This document shows positions 62,447 to 64,000 of a stretch of DNA of 64,000 nucleotides, piece after piece. Numbering within the stretch: position 1 is the stretch's first letter; each line of letters starts with the position of its first letter. The stretch is from Rosa chinensis (lineage: Eukaryota; Streptophyta; Magnoliopsida; Rosales; Rosaceae), in the NCBI RefSeq assembly GCF_002994745.2, contig NC_037094.1:4324001-4388000 (forward strand), written 5' to 3'. The notes under the pieces are model-generated. The model did no database searches. It was not told where the DNA came from and was given only the letters and a program-made list of their open reading frames with translations. Both the position numbers and the translations under genes were made by a program.

Positions 62447-63214
62447 TCACGGGGGAGGCCATCTATAATTCACTCCAAGCTCCGATGTATCAAAATTTGT
62501 AGGGTAAAAATCCCTCTTGTGACAGCTTGTAGGAAAAGAACAAAAATACTTCGCGTTGAAGAATTTGGAGGAATTTGGCTTGAGAGAGGGGTAATCTTGC
62601 CCCCCAAGTATCCTTGTTGGTTGGCGAAGCATGATCTTCAATTGCAATTTTGGAGATGATGGTGTACCAAGATCGGCTTTGTCGCCAACTACCATGTCAT
62701 AGACCATGGTCTTTGTAGAGTTAGCCATAGATTGGCCATTATAAACGACCACTTGCTGGTCTAAATTCTCCATATCAAGAGCTTCAAAGGACTTGTACTC
62801 CTGCATATGATTTTTGGAACCAATAATCAAATTATAATTATCATCATACTCATCATATATTGGCTTCACATCGAGATCATATTCAGAGTCACCAAAGAGT
62901 GGTGAATCGATCTCTTCTTCAAAAATAGGCATATCACATATTTGTTTGCCTCTATTTTCCTTCCAGGCATCATATTGAGACGCCTCTATGGACTGTTTAG
63001 TATCATAAATAAATTTATTTTGCATGAAATTTAGAGTTGGATAATTGTATACAAGAATTAACTTGTATTGATGATACTCGAATTTACATTCGCAAAGGAC
63101 AAATTGGCCACTAGAATAATTACTTTGGCCATTCTTGCAACGTGGGTTGCAGATGTGTCTCCCCCATATGTCAAAGCCACCGCTTGGCCTTGAAGAATAT
63201 ATGAAGAACTTCAA
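62447..63214 (-). CDS. Unidentified 255-codon ORF in a repeat region
   Basis: Longest ORF in the right-hand region. N-terminal part has Cys/His-containing segments (GRHICNPRCKNGQ, FVLCECKFEYHQ), then an acidic middle (PIYDEYDDNYN, EEEIDSPLFGDSEYD). I recognise no domain. The acidic style resembles linkers in plant retrotransposon polyproteins, but it lies on the 5' side of the putative primer binding site, which argues against gag. Could be chance coding in an LTR. Confidence 0.3.
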   Translation of the reverse strand: MKFFIYSSRPSGGFDIWGRHICNPRCKNGQSNYSSGQFVLCECKFEYHQYKLILVYNYPTLNFMQNKFIYDTKQSIEASQYDAWKENRGKQICDMPIFEEEIDSPLFGDSEYDLDVKPIYDEYDDNYNLIIGSKNHMQEYKSFEALDMENLDQQVVVYNGQSMANSTKTMVYDMVVGDKADLGTPSSPKLQLKIMLRQPTRILGGQDYPSLKPNSSKFFNAKYFCSFPTSCHKRDFYPTNFDTSELGVNYRWPPP

Positions 63215-63360
63215 GTTGAATTGATTAATAAAGCCACAGATTGACTTCTGTAGACCACAACTTAATTGATAATTAAGTTAGTCATGGCTTAATTGATTAA
63301 CTCCACCATGACGTCCAACATGACCAAAGCTAAATTGATGATAGTAAGGTGGGCCCTACC

Positions 63361-63478
63361 CTTGACCCTTTGCATGATCATGATGACGTCCAGCCACCAT
63401 ATTCCATCTTGATTGATAATTGAGTGGGTCAAACTGACCATGCTCTTGACCCTTTGCATGGTCATGATGACGTCCAGT
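63361..63478. repeat. ~83-bp spaced direct repeat
   Basis: cttgaccctttgcatgatca and tgatgacgtccag at 63361 recur at 63444 with small changes; the CACTA end follows the second copy directly. Confidence 0.85.
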
Positions 63479-64000
63479 CACTACAAAAAAGAATTCAATT
63501 AGCTTCACCAGTTAGCGTCGGCGTTAGAATGCCGTCGCCATTGATCAAAAATTTGTTACGGCAAATGCCGCGTCGCAAAGAGAAAAATTATTTTCCACGG
63601 CAAGGCGTCGCCGTCGCATAAATGTACCTTCAATTTCTACGGCATATTTTTTCCGTCGCTAAATTTCTCTACTTTTAACTACGGTAGAATGTGCCGTCGT
63701 GTATTTTCCTTTTATACATTTTTTTTTTGACTTTTGGGTGAATATAGGTGCCAAAATTAAACATGTCAGCAAAAACTTTGGGTTCATGAACATTGTTCTT
63801 GTTCCGCTCCCTCCATCTGCTATTTCCTGCTCCCTCCATCCAGTCCCGACAATGAAGTCAACCATAGCAATCTGCGAAGTCGACATCTGCTAGTTCAGCT
63901 CCACCTCCTTCCTATTTTTCTTCTTCCTCCCAAAACCCCAAACTTCACTCCCATTCGTTCATTCAACAACAACAACAACAAAACCCTTATTTATGTAAAC
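63479..64000 (+). mobile_element. CACTA (En/Spm) transposon terminus, runs off the window
   Basis: Starts CACTACAAAAAAGAATTC, the CACTA-type terminal repeat, followed by dense subterminal repeats of the gccgtcgc / acggca kind (63515-63700). The other end is beyond 64000, so size and coding content are unknown. The short ORFs here have no transposase motif. Confidence 0.85.

Overview
This is a eudicot plant nuclear window: GT-AG introns, AT-rich intergenic DNA, dense LTR/TIR/Helitron/LINE/SINE transposons, a SEPALLATA-type MADS-box gene and an SBP-box gene with a miR156 site. The repeat content and protein flavour suggest Rosaceae, but the species cannot be fixed from sequence alone.

Bases 1-5850 and 18322-30690 are two nearly identical copies of one segment carrying a convergent gene pair: a reversibly glycosylated polypeptide / UDP-arabinopyranose mutase gene (RGP/UAM, plus strand) and an SPL6-like SBP-box transcription factor gene (minus strand). 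In copy 1, RGP exon 1 lies left of the window. Its SPL gene is cut off inside exon 1, fused to the middle of a Copia retrotransposon, and has lost a zinc-binding Cys of the SBP domain. In copy 2, SPL looks intact, RGP exon 1 has a 1-base frameshift, and a 6.5-kb Helitron sits between the two genes. Copy 1 supplies the Helitron's empty site.

Between the two segments (5851-17895) lie: the 3' part of a Copia element with a nested ~2-kb solo LTR; the promoter and first exons of a COBRA-like gene cut by that Copia LTR; and a tandem array in which the RGP promoter/5'UTR is duplicated. The first promoter copy (15445-15857) has no gene behind it. The first array unit also carries a Tourist-like MITE and a Mutator-type element that captured a malectin-like receptor fragment.

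From 31081 to 53900 the DNA is mostly intergenic and built of nested transposons. It holds a complete but decayed Copia element (35217-43928, matching 5-bp target duplications, two nested hAT-type elements), a 5'-truncated LINE, a tRNA-derived SINE, foldback elements, a 2.6-kb element with ~100-bp TIRs carrying LRR and possible PPR fragments, and a hAT-type MITE.

At 54200-60307 lies an apparently intact eight-exon SEP-clade MADS-box gene with transposons in introns 1 and 5. The right end (60700-64000) is repeat-rich: short tandem repeats, a tRNA-Asp-type primer binding site on the minus strand, an unidentified ORF, and the terminus of a CACTA element running off the window.

Intact or near-intact host genes are RGP (two copies, one partial and one frameshifted), SPL6-like (copy 2) and the SEP-like gene. 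SPL is under likely miR156 control; SPL and SEP factors act in phase change and flower development, while RGP serves cell-wall arabinan precursor supply. No operon-like logic applies. The window's main interest is its rearrangement history.
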